From JAFGED01 sp964551295 (GTDB lineage: Bacteria > Chloroflexota > Anaerolineae > B4-G1): 34,813 nt of DNA. Made by a program: the position numbers and the translations under genes. The notes under the pieces are model-generated. The model saw only the letters and a program-made list of their open reading frames with translations. It ran no database searches and was not told the DNA's origin. The stretch covers positions 1 through 34,813 of the forward strand of contig CAZKDJ010000018.1 of NCBI GenBank assembly GCA_964551295.1, read 5' to 3'. Position 1 is the first letter of the stretch, and each line of letters begins with the position of its first letter. Shown here piece after piece: positions 18,646 through 25,784 of this stretch.

Positions 18646-18680
18646 TCGGCGCGCGATTTTCTTGCGCGCCGATGCTTTTT
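18645..18680 (+). terminator. Rho-independent terminator of cutA
   Basis: ATCGGCGCGC (18645-18654) and GCGCGCCGAT (18664-18673) form a 10-bp perfect stem with a 9-nt loop, followed by GCTTTTT. The stem begins on the last base of parS. Confidence 0.85.
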
Positions 18681-18793
18681 CGGCAATCCGTCGCCAGTGT
18701 GCCAGGCCGACAGAGCATTTCGCGCTCAGCGGGCGCTACGACGAGCGAACTTATGTCCAGTTCGGAGAAGCCCTGCGTGCACCCAGCGTCCCT

Positions 18794-19300
18794 TTAGCTC
18801 CCCGCCGCCGCGACTGCCGCCGCCTGCTCCTGCCAGCGCACGTGAGCCAAGTAGTAGACAAAGACTAACAGATCGAAGTGGACCAATTCGCGGACCGTCA
18901 GGCTGACCTTCCGGCGGAAGAAGCCCCAGCGCCGAATCTCGACCACCACCGCTCCCGACTCGTCGAGCAAATCCCAGCCATCCGACCAAAAGCCCACCGG
19001 CACCAACTCGTACATCAGTCCCCGGAACCCGACGCTCATCCTGCGTCCCCAAAAGCCGAGCGGGCGCGCCGACCCCACGACGATGTCATTCTCCCGCAAC
19101 TCGTGCCAACCGCGCCACCGACTCGTCTTTTCCACCACCAATTCCCGACCATCGGCGGCCTCGAACACCCCGCCCGAGCTGAAGACGGGCAGGGTCAGTT
19201 CCCCCAAGACGTCAGTTTCCGTCAGCAGTCGGTGGTGGGTGGTAAAGCAGCCCCACACTTCAACCTCAATCTCGCTGCCAGCCCACATCTGATCTTCCAT
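18794..19300 (-). CDS. Hypothetical protein
   Basis: This 168-residue protein is not recognised. It is rich in beta-type segments with many Trp, Gly and Arg (GELTLPVFSSGGVFEAADGR, RWRGWHELRENDIVVGSARP, GFWGRRMSVGFRGLMYELVP). It ends in a hydrophobic stretch, LVHFDLLVFVYYLAHVRW, that could associate with a membrane, then an Ala-rich tail. The overall layout faintly recalls small beta-barrel proteins of the scramblase/LURP type, but no diagnostic motif is present, so no function is assigned. The start at 19298-19300 has AGGAACGAG upstream. It stands alone on the minus strand between plus-strand genes; coding is supported by typical GC-rich codon use and an intact frame. Confidence 0.7.
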   Translation of the reverse strand: MEDQMWAGSEIEVEVWGCFTTHHRLLTETDVLGELTLPVFSSGGVFEAADGRELVVEKTSRWRGWHELRENDIVVGSARPLGFWGRRMSVGFRGLMYELVPVGFWSDGWDLLDESGAVVVEIRRWGFFRRKVSLTVRELVHFDLLVFVYYLAHVRWQEQAAAVAAAGS

Positions 19301-19491
19301 CGCTCGTTCCTATCACTAAATCACACCCTCGACACCCACAGGAGGTTGAATCTAGTTTGCAAAAAAACCTGTACTTTTTGTGTTTATTGCTATATTGTAT
19401 GCAAGACCCTTTCCTGCTGCAGATGCTTTGCAATTCATCCCTACTATACCACACTTCGCCCAACCTGGCATCGGGCGCATGGCCGAAATGA

Positions 19492-19513
19492 ACATTGTAC
19501 CCAGGTACAATGT
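19492..19513. promoter_or_regulatory. 10-bp inverted repeat, operator candidate
   Basis: ACATTGTACC (19492-19501) and GGTACAATGT (19504-19513) form a perfect inverted repeat with a 2-nt spacer. It lies 11 bp upstream of the promoter-like pair at 19525-19553 and 68 bp before the next gene. That geometry suits a dimeric regulator. Confidence 0.55.
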
Positions 19514-19524
19514 GGCCCTGCCGC

Positions 19525-19553
19525 TTGTGCTCCACGCAAGCTGGCATTATACT
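19525..19553 (+). promoter_or_regulatory. Promoter candidate for the 19582-20990 pair
   Basis: TTGTGC (19525-19530) and TATACT (19548-19553) are spaced by 17 bp, placing the transcript start near 19560. The next start codon with a GAGGAG site is at 19582. Confidence 0.5.
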
Positions 19554-19581
19554 TGTTGGAAGACCAACGAGGAGAAAAAGG

Positions 19582-19926
19582 ATGACCGACTCGAATACCC
19601 TCCGGCACGCCATCGAGCGGCTGCTAGAAGACGTATCCCTCACCGCCGACCTGATCGACGACGCGGCCAAGGCCCTGCTGGATTGGGGAATAGTCCAAGC
19701 CAAAACCATCGCCCAGCAGGAGGAGCTATCGCGCGAGGAACTCGGCGCGCGCCTCGCCGATTTGCGCGGCACACTGAAGCATGTCAGCGAGCAAGCGGGC
19801 CAAGCCGCACCTGAGGAACAGGCAGCGCAGGTGCAGGCACTGCTGTCCGAGATCACGCCCAAAGAGAACGAACCCGAGGTTGACGAATGGTACGCAAGCT
19901 CCACAGATCGTTATCACTTGTTCTAG
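19582..19926 (+). CDS. Small helical hypothetical protein
   Basis: This 114-residue protein is not recognised. It is acidic and appears almost entirely alpha-helical, with Ala-, Glu- and Leu-rich amphipathic segments (IERLLEDVSLTADLIDDAAK, REELGARLADLRGTLKHVSE) that could form a coiled coil. There is no signal peptide or membrane helix. The start at 19582 is chosen over the longer frame because GAGGAG is placed a few nt before it, and because the promoter-like pair would start transcription only about 20 nt upstream. It overlaps the start of the phospholipase D-like gene by 40 nt in another frame, so the two are probably translationally linked. No function is assigned. Confidence 0.7.
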   Translation: MTDSNTLRHAIERLLEDVSLTADLIDDAAKALLDWGIVQAKTIAQQEELSREELGARLADLRGTLKHVSEQAGQAAPEEQAAQVQALLSEITPKENEPEVDEWYASSTDRYHLF

Positions 19927-20990
19927 CCCTGGCCGTCCTGGTCGTCGCCCAGGTGGCGTGCGGCGAATGCGGCGGCGGGCAACACTCGGTCAAGGAGACG
20001 GTCAGCGGCGACTGGGTCCGCGTCTACTTTACCAGCCCACGCTACCCGGACGACGATTCGCATCATTACGGCGGACTGGACGAGGTACTGGTCGCCGTGA
20101 TCGATTACGCCGAAAGCAGCGTGGACGTGGTCGCCTACGACTTTGACCTGGAGTCGGTGGCCGACGCACTGATCGCCGCTCACCAGCGAGGCATCAGGGT
20201 GCGGTTCGTTACTGACAGCGACAACGCTGACGAGGACGCAGTCGCGCTGTTGCGGCAGGCCGGAATCCCCGTCATCGAGGATAGACGCGACGAAGGGCTG
20301 ATGCACGACAAGTTTGTCGTCATCGATGGTGTATGGGTCTGGACTGGCTCGTGGAACCTCACCGAGAACGGCACCTACCGCAACAACAACAACGTCGTCC
20401 TCATCGCCTCACCCGCCTTGGCAGAAAACTATACCGCCGAGTTCGAAGAGATGTTCGAAGGCCAATTCGGTCCCACCTCATCCGCCGATACCCCCAATCC
20501 GCGCATCTTTATCACCGCCGAGCTGGACGAGGGCCAGACGAAACAGGTCGAGGTGGAGAACTACTTTGCACCCGAGGATGAGGCACAGGCCCAGATCATT
20601 GCCGAGATCCAAGGTGCCCAGAGCCGCATTCGCTTTATGGCCTTTACCTTCACCAGCGATGAGATCGCCGACGCGATGTTGGAGCGGGCACAGGCAGGCG
20701 TAGTGGTCCAGGGCGTGATCGAGGACCGAAACGCCGAGCGGGAATACAGCGAGTATGAACGGTTGCGAGCCGAGGTACACGATGTGCTCCCCGATGGCAA
20801 TCCATACGTTATGCACCACAAGGTGATCATCATCGACGACAAAACGGTGATCCTGGGCTCCTACAATTTCACCGCCAGCGCCGAGGACAGGAACGACGAA
20901 AACGTGCTCATCGTCCACGATCCCGAGGTGGCGGCGCTTTTCGTGGAAGAGTTCGGGAGAGTGTACGAAGCAGCCAGAGCCACCGATTGA
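19887..20990 (+). CDS. Phospholipase D-like lipoprotein (two HKD motifs)
   Basis: This 367-residue PLD-superfamily protein has two complete HxKx4D motifs: His140-Lys142-Asp147 (MHDKFVVID, followed by GSWNLTENG) and His310-Lys312-Asp317 (MHHKVIIID, followed by GSYNFTASA). The two halves form one active site that acts through a phospho-histidine intermediate on phosphodiesters; lipid or nucleic acid could be the substrate. A hydrophobic N-terminus ending AQVAC (Cys25) suggests a lipoprotein, although the lipobox lacks the usual Leu at -3. The mature protein would sit outside the membrane. The start overlaps the upstream small gene by 40 nt. A secreted nuclease (Nuc/EndA-like) role is possible and would suit the nucleoside importer that follows; that link is inference. 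Confidence 0.86.
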   Translation: MVRKLHRSLSLVLALAVLVVAQVACGECGGGQHSVKETVSGDWVRVYFTSPRYPDDDSHHYGGLDEVLVAVIDYAESSVDVVAYDFDLESVADALIAAHQRGIRVRFVTDSDNADEDAVALLRQAGIPVIEDRRDEGLMHDKFVVIDGVWVWTGSWNLTENGTYRNNNNVVLIASPALAENYTAEFEEMFEGQFGPTSSADTPNPRIFITAELDEGQTKQVEVENYFAPEDEAQAQIIAEIQGAQSRIRFMAFTFTSDEIADAMLERAQAGVVVQGVIEDRNAEREYSEYERLRAEVHDVLPDGNPYVMHHKVIIIDDKTVILGSYNFTASAEDRNDENVLIVHDPEVAALFVEEFGRVYEAARATD

Positions 20991-20994
20991 CAAT

Positions 20995-21022
20995 TTGCCG
21001 AAATTACCGACTGGTCTATAAT
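20995..21022 (+). promoter_or_regulatory. Promoter of the BMP-type ABC transporter operon
   Basis: TTGCCG (20995-21000) and a perfect TATAAT (21017-21022) are spaced by 16 bp. They lie just after the phospholipase gene. Transcription from here gives a leader of about 210 nt before the binding-protein gene. Confidence 0.65.
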
Positions 21023-21108
21023 TACGATGTAAAAGTGCCCGCTTACCTGCTCCTTTTGGATCACCCAACCGAGCAACCTCTCTCACTCGGCGTAGTGCTT
21101 TTCCACGG

Positions 21109-21140
21109 CGAGAGAATCGCTGCCACGGGTGATTCTCTCG
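21109..21140 (+). other. Leader hairpin upstream of the BMP gene
   Basis: CGAGAGAATC (21109-21118) pairs perfectly with GATTCTCTCG (21131-21140) across a 12-nt loop. It is not followed by a T tract. The leader does not match the purine riboswitch core or another riboswitch that I know. Confidence 0.55.
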
Positions 21141-21170
21141 ACGATCGATCAACTCCATGACAAGGAGGTG

Positions 21171-21239
21171 ATGGTATCGAAGAATACCACGACAAGCTCC
21201 CCGAGATTCCAAGATTCCAAACTAAGAGAGGAGAATTGA
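21171..21239 (+). CDS. Possible 22-residue leader ORF before the BMP gene
   Basis: ATG at 21171 opens 22 codons (MVSKNTTTSS then PRFQDSKLREEN). The TGA ends one base before the binding-protein ATG. AAGGAGGTG directly precedes the start, but the spacing is only about 2 nt, which is short. It also contains a tandem octamer, AGATTCCA twice (21204-21219). It may be a translated leader peptide or chance. Confidence 0.25.
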   Translation: MVSKNTTTSSPRFQDSKLREEN

Positions 21240-21240
21240 A

Positions 21241-22284
21241 ATGCGCGAGAAATTTCTAAGCGTCCTTTGTCTAGTTACCCTGATCGCCTTGATCACCGGC
21301 TGCACCTGCGGGCCGGCCCTTCCAGAAGGCTGTGAGGAGAGCGACCTGAAGGTCGGCATGGTGTCGGATGTGGGTGGCTTGGACGACGCCAGCTTCAACG
21401 AGAACACCTGGGCGGGCCTGGCAAAGGCCGACGAGGAACTGGCCGTCTGCGCCAAGTTCATCGAGAGCCAGGCCCAGGCTGATTATGAGAAGAACATCAC
21501 CGAGTTCGCCGAGCAGGACTATGACCTGATCATCACCGTGGGCTTTTTGCTGGGCGACGCCACGGCCAAGATGGCGGAGCAGTATCCTGACGTCAAGTTT
21601 GGCATCGTCGACTTTGCCTATGACCCGCCCATCGACAACGTCGTGGGCATCGTCTTTAACACCGATGAAGCAGCGTTCCCCATCGGCTACCTGGCAGCCG
21701 GTTGGGCTGTGCTGAAGGATCCTGACGACCCGCAGGTGGGCTACGTCGCCGGTATGCAGATCCCGACCGTTGAGATCTTTATCGTGGCCTATGAGGCCGG
21801 CGTGGAATACTACAACGAGCAGAAGGGGACGAACGTCCAGGTCAAGGGCGTGTACGTCGGCGACTTTGAGGCCCCCGACCAAGGCAAAATCCAGGGCAAC
21901 TCGCTGATCGACGAAGGTGTGGACGTCATCTTTGGCGTGGGTGGCAAGACGGGCAACGGCGGCATTGCCGCGGCCAAGGAGCGCGGCAAGTGGGGCATCG
22001 GCGTGGACGTGGATCAGTACAACACACTGCCCAACGAGAAGGACATTCTGCTCACCTCGTGCATGAAGCGCCTTGATAACGCTGTCTACGGGGTAACCGA
22101 GTCCGCGCTCACCGGCGAATTTGCCGGCGGCGGCGTCTACGTTGGCACGCTGTCGAACGGCGGTGTTGGCCTAGCACCCTATCACGATTTTGAGGACGAA
22201 ATCCCTGCCGAGTTGAAGGCAGAAGTCGAGGCGATCCTCACAGGTGTCGAGGCCGGCGAGATCAACACCGGCTGGTCACAATAA
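21241..22284 (+). CDS. BMP/PnrA-type nucleoside-binding lipoprotein of an ABC importer
   Basis: This 347-residue substrate-binding lipoprotein has a signal peptide with lipobox LITGC (Cys21). The mature protein has the BMP fold: KVGMVSDVGGLDDASFNENTW (start of lobe 1, ligand-contacting DxxFN), DLIITVGFLLGDATAKMAEQYP, GIVFNTDEAAFPIGYLAAG, FGVGGKTGNGGIAAAKERG and IGVDVDQYNTLP. BMP/PnrA proteins bind purine nucleosides such as guanosine, inosine and adenosine. It is the first gene of the transporter operon. A 12-bp hairpin after its stop may keep its expression above that of the downstream ATPase and permeases. The exact ligand is not determined; the local salvage genes favour adenosine-type nucleosides. 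Confidence 0.93.
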   Translation: MREKFLSVLCLVTLIALITGCTCGPALPEGCEESDLKVGMVSDVGGLDDASFNENTWAGLAKADEELAVCAKFIESQAQADYEKNITEFAEQDYDLIITVGFLLGDATAKMAEQYPDVKFGIVDFAYDPPIDNVVGIVFNTDEAAFPIGYLAAGWAVLKDPDDPQVGYVAGMQIPTVEIFIVAYEAGVEYYNEQKGTNVQVKGVYVGDFEAPDQGKIQGNSLIDEGVDVIFGVGGKTGNGGIAAAKERGKWGIGVDVDQYNTLPNEKDILLTSCMKRLDNAVYGVTESALTGEFAGGGVYVGTLSNGGVGLAPYHDFEDEIPAELKAEVEAILTGVEAGEINTGWSQ

Positions 22285-22300
22285 ACCAAAGACCATCTGG

Positions 22301-22331
22301 GATGGTGCTGGGGGAAAAACCCAGCACCATC
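22301..22331 (+). terminator. Strong intercistronic hairpin after the BMP gene
   Basis: GATGGTGCTGGG (22301-22312) and CCCAGCACCATC (22320-22331) form a perfect 12-bp stem with loop GGAAAAA. No T tract follows. It probably stabilises the binding-protein mRNA or partly terminates transcription before the ATPase gene. Confidence 0.65.
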
Positions 22332-22360
22332 GCTATGGCCTTACAGGCTTGGCGACTCAC

Positions 22361-22452
22361 CTTCCCGAAAACTATAAATAACTCTGGGAACCAACGAATC
22401 TACCAATCCACAGTGCATTCGAAAGCGCAGGCTCCTTGTAGTTTTCGGGAAG
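22361..22452 (+). other. 14-bp inverted repeat enclosing 64 nt before the ATPase gene
   Basis: CTTCCCGAAAACTA (22361-22374) is perfectly complementary to TAGTTTTCGGGAAG (22439-22452). The closing arm ends 5 nt before the AAAGGA ribosome binding site of the ATPase gene. This may be a structured RNA controlling its translation or a small inserted element; the enclosed bases are AT-richer than the neighbouring genes. Confidence 0.6.
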
Positions 22453-22470
22453 CTTGAAAAGGAAACCGAT

Positions 22471-24342
22471 ATGGCCCCAATCCTGGATGTACGCAACGTC
22501 ACCAAGCGTTTTCCCGGCGTGCTGGCCAACGACCGCGTCAGCTTCTCGCTGAACGAGGGAGAGATACTGGCCTTTTTAGGCGAGAACGGCGCGGGAAAAA
22601 GCACCCTGATGAACATCCTTTACGGGCTCTACACGCCCGACGAAGGAGAGGTCACGATACGAGGCAAGCCGGCAGATATCCACGAACCCAACGACGCCAT
22701 CGCCATCGGCATCGGCATGGTCCATCAGCACTTTCAACTGGTCCCGGTCTTTACCGTGGCCGAGAATATCGTGATGGGGACGGAGCCAATGCGGTTTGCC
22801 TTCTCCTGGCAGACACTGGGAATCATCGGCGGAGCTGTTGCTCTGCTCTCTTTTATCGGTTCCATCTTTGCGCTCAGCGGGGTAGGACAATGGCTGCTGG
22901 CAGCGCTGGCAGGTGGGGCCATCGCAGCCGGGTTATATGCCCTGATATTCCTGCTTGGCAAGTTGAGCCGGCAAAAGGCGTGGCTTTACATCTCTATCGT
23001 GACCGCCGGTTGTATCGCGCTATTTGTGACCCTGGCCTTGATTCAGGGCGCTGCCGGGCGGATTCCGCTGCTCATTGTTTTGGCACTGCTCTTTGCCGCA
23101 GCCTCTTACCCGGCTCTGCGCGTCTTTACCACGGCGCTCGACCGGCGCGCCGCCGCCCAGCGAATCCGCGAACTCTCGAATCAATACGGGCTGGCGGTAG
23201 ACCCACGGGCGTTGACCGAGGATCTACCCGTGGGCGTCCAGCAGCGGGTCGAGATCATCAAGACGCTCTACCGCAACGCCGACATCCTCATCCTGGACGA
23301 GCCCACGGCCGTGCTCACCCCCCAGGAGACCGAGGAGCTGTTCGGGATCATGCGCACCCTGGTCGCCCAGGGCAAGTCCATCATTTTCATCAGCCACAAG
23401 CTAAAGGAGGTGATGACCATCGCCGACCGCGTCGTCGTGCTGCGCAATGGCCGGGCGATGGGCGAGACCACGCCGGCAGAGTCGTCGGAAGAACAACTGG
23501 CAGAGATGATGGTCGGACGCGAGGTCATGTTGGTGGCGGAGAAGGAGCCCGCGTCGCCGGGGAATATCGTGCTGTCGGTCCGCGATCTCAACGCGCAGGA
23601 CGCCCACCATCACCACGTGCTGCGAAACGTCAACCTGTCTGTGCGCGAGGGCGAGGTCTTGGGCATCGCGGGCGTCCAGGGCAACGGCCAGACGGAACTG
23701 GTCGAGGTGCTAACCGGTCTGCGCCCGGCTACCAGCGGCAGCGTCACCATACTGGGGCAAGATGTGACCAACGCCTCACCGCGCAAGATCACCGAGCTGG
23801 GAGTGGCCCACATTCCAGAGGATCGACAGCGCAACGGCCTCGTCCTACCATTCCCCGTTTCCGACAACTTGATTCTATGCACTTATTATCTGCAGCCGTT
23901 CGCGCAGGGTATCCAAGTCCAATTTGATCGAGTTCACCAGTACGCCGATCGGGCCGTCACCGAGTTCGACGTGCGTCCTCCAAACATCTCCCTGGAGGTC
24001 GCGTCTCTTTCGGGCGGCAACCAGCAAAAGGTCATCGTCGCCCGCGAGTTCTCGCGCCCCATCCAGCTACTGATCGCCGCCCAGCCCACGCGCGGGTTGG
24101 ACGTCGGATCGATCGAGTACATCCACCGGCGGCTGATCGAAAAGCGGGACGAGGGATGCGCCGTGCTCCTGGTCTCGGTGGAGCTCGACGAGATCATGGC
24201 CCTCTCGGACCGCATCGCGGTGATGTACGAAGGTGCGATCGCAGACACGGTGGACGCCGACCAGGTCACTCGCGAGGAATTGGGACTATTGATGGCGGGC
24301 TCGCAACTGAACAATCGGAAAGGGGGCACCGACATTGGCTGA
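22471..24342 (+). CDS. Nucleoside ABC importer tandem ATPase with a transmembrane insertion
   Basis: This 623-residue RbsA/YufO-like double ATPase powers the importer. NBD1: Walker A GENGAGKST (37-45), Q-loop HQHFQLVP (85-92), signature-like LPVGVQQR (252-259), Walker B ILILDEPTAVL (272-282), H-loop ISHK (307-310). NBD2: degenerate Walker A GVQGNGQTE (401-409), signature LSGGNQQK (513-520) and LLIAAQPTRGLD (533-544). Family members run about 510 residues; the excess is residues 109-219, inserted between ENIVMGTEPMR and TTALDRRAAAQRIRELS. The insertion contains four hydrophobic helices (about 116-138, 140-163, 170-192, 197-219). An even number keeps both junctions in the cytoplasm. The frame is continuous, so this is not a frameshift artefact. 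AAAGGA precedes the ATG. No similar arrangement is known to me. Confidence 0.92.
   Translation: MAPILDVRNVTKRFPGVLANDRVSFSLNEGEILAFLGENGAGKSTLMNILYGLYTPDEGEVTIRGKPADIHEPNDAIAIGIGMVHQHFQLVPVFTVAENIVMGTEPMRFAFSWQTLGIIGGAVALLSFIGSIFALSGVGQWLLAALAGGAIAAGLYALIFLLGKLSRQKAWLYISIVTAGCIALFVTLALIQGAAGRIPLLIVLALLFAAASYPALRVFTTALDRRAAAQRIRELSNQYGLAVDPRALTEDLPVGVQQRVEIIKTLYRNADILILDEPTAVLTPQETEELFGIMRTLVAQGKSIIFISHKLKEVMTIADRVVVLRNGRAMGETTPAESSEEQLAEMMVGREVMLVAEKEPASPGNIVLSVRDLNAQDAHHHHVLRNVNLSVREGEVLGIAGVQGNGQTELVEVLTGLRPATSGSVTILGQDVTNASPRKITELGVAHIPEDRQRNGLVLPFPVSDNLILCTYYLQPFAQGIQVQFDRVHQYADRAVTEFDVRPPNISLEVASLSGGNQQKVIVAREFSRPIQLLIAAQPTRGLDVGSIEYIHRRLIEKRDEGCAVLLVSVELDEIMALSDRIAVMYEGAIADTVDADQVTREELGLLMAGSQLNNRKGGTDIG
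22795..23127 (+). other. Segment coding for the four-helix membrane insertion in the ATPase
   Basis: These codons (residues 109-219) give four hydrophobic stretches: LGIIGGAVALLSFIGSIFAL, WLLAALAGGAIAAGLYALIF, WLYISIVTAGCIALFVTLAL and IPLLIVLALLFAAASYPALR. They are separated by short polar turns such as GKLSRQK. The segment falls within the helical subdomain of NBD1, after the Q-loop and before the signature motif. Base composition does not look strikingly different from the flanks. Confidence 0.85.
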
Positions 24343-25774
24343 GCAAAAAAGTTCACAAACACTCCGTCAACGAATCGCCTCCTGGCCGCTATGGCTGCGC
24401 CTGGTTCTGCTGGCAGCCCTCGTCGGTGTAGCCGTCCTGCTCAGCAAATGGCTGATCCTCCTCCTGTTGATCGGCCTGGGCCTCTGGCCCATCACGCTAC
24501 TGATTGGACTGGGCATCCTGGCGCTGATCGCGACCAAGCGCGGTGGGTGGCCCTGGATGAAATCCTGGTTGGTCGCTCGCTTGCGCCAGATGGTGATCCC
24601 CGCGCTCTCCGTTCTCACGGCGCTCATCATCGGCGGACTGGTGATCATGTTCACCGACCAGAGCGTATACCAGGCGATGAGAGAAAGCCAGGTGGGGCGT
24701 GCGCTGGGGTTGGCTTTTGGCGGTATGTTCCGCGCCTACGTCGCCCTCTACCAGGGAGCGCTGGGGGACCCATTTGGCATCATCGCGTCCATCTTTCGCG
24801 CGATAGGGAGTGAGGGACTGCGCCCCATCACCGTGGCCGTGCGCGGCCCCAGCGACAGCCTGGTGCAATCGGTGCCGTATATTTTCGCCGGTCTGGCGGT
24901 GGCGCTGGGCTTTCGCTCCGGCCTGTTCAACATCGGCGCCGAGGGTCAGATCGGCGTGGGGTGGATCGTGGCCGTCATCGTCGGCTTCTCGTTCACCGGC
25001 CTGCCCGCCATGATCCACCTGCCGCTGGCGATCCTGGCGGGTGCCGTCGCCGGGGGCCTGTGGGCGGCAATCGCCGGCGTACTCAAGGCCAAGACCGGCG
25101 CCCACGAAGTCATCACCACCATCATGCTCAACTATATTTCCTTCCGGCTGAGCGAGTGGCTGCTATGCGGGCCGCTGGAGTTCACCCAGGGGACCTGCCG
25201 CACCCAGGAGATCGCCCCCAGCGCTTACCTGCCCGAGTTCCTGGACCACCCGGTGACGGTACACTGGGGGTTCGTGCTGGCCCTGGCAGCAGCGGCGGCC
25301 GCGGCCTGGTTCCTGTTCAAAACCACCTGGGGGTTCGAGCTGCGCACCGTGGGCGCCAACCCGGACGCCGCCCGCTACGGCGGCATGAGCGTGGCAAAGA
25401 ATTACATCCTGGCCATGTTCCTGAGCGGATGTCTGGCCGGTCTGGCGGGCGTCAGCCAGGGTTTAGGAATCACGCACAACGTCGCCCTGGGCTTTAGCGC
25501 CGGGTACGGCTTTGACTCGATCGCCCTGGCCCTGCTTGGCAAGAGCAATCCCGTCGGCGTCGTCGGCGCCAGCATCCTCTTCGGCGCCCTGCGGGCCGGC
25601 GCGGCGCGGATGCAGTCGGTGGCCAGCGTCCCCACAGAGATCGTGCAGATCGTCCAATCGCTGGTGATCGTCTTTATCGCCGCCCCGGCGATCATCCAGG
25701 CGATATACCGGTTCCGCCGGGCCAAGGGCGAGGGGGCCGAACAGGCCGTGTCCTTGCGGGGCTGGGGATCGTAA
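24335..25774 (+). CDS. Nucleoside ABC importer permease 1 with N-terminal membrane extension
   Basis: This 479-residue permease is of the BPD_transp_2/YufP type. The core (from about residue 83) has many transmembrane helices and the family signature LFNIGAEGQIGVG (197-209), GAHEVITTIMLNYI, and GANPDAARYGGMSVAKNYIL. It pairs with permease 2 to form the channel for nucleosides. Typical members have about 350-370 residues; here about 80 extra N-terminal residues add two or three hydrophobic helices (about 20-37 and 39-66). The start is TTG at 24335, overlapping the ATPase stop by 8 nt, with GGGGG upstream; a later internal start would remove the extension, but the extended reading is hydrophobic and in frame throughout. 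Confidence 0.9.
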   Translation: MAEQKSSQTLRQRIASWPLWLRLVLLAALVGVAVLLSKWLILLLLIGLGLWPITLLIGLGILALIATKRGGWPWMKSWLVARLRQMVIPALSVLTALIIGGLVIMFTDQSVYQAMRESQVGRALGLAFGGMFRAYVALYQGALGDPFGIIASIFRAIGSEGLRPITVAVRGPSDSLVQSVPYIFAGLAVALGFRSGLFNIGAEGQIGVGWIVAVIVGFSFTGLPAMIHLPLAILAGAVAGGLWAAIAGVLKAKTGAHEVITTIMLNYISFRLSEWLLCGPLEFTQGTCRTQEIAPSAYLPEFLDHPVTVHWGFVLALAAAAAAAWFLFKTTWGFELRTVGANPDAARYGGMSVAKNYILAMFLSGCLAGLAGVSQGLGITHNVALGFSAGYGFDSIALALLGKSNPVGVVGASILFGALRAGAARMQSVASVPTEIVQIVQSLVIVFIAAPAIIQAIYRFRRAKGEGAEQAVSLRGWGS

Positions 25775-25784
25775 GGAGACGCCT

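Noticed and set aside
21023..21240. Purine riboswitch upstream of the nucleoside transporter
   Set aside because: I could not find the conserved three-way-junction core; only simple hairpins are visible.
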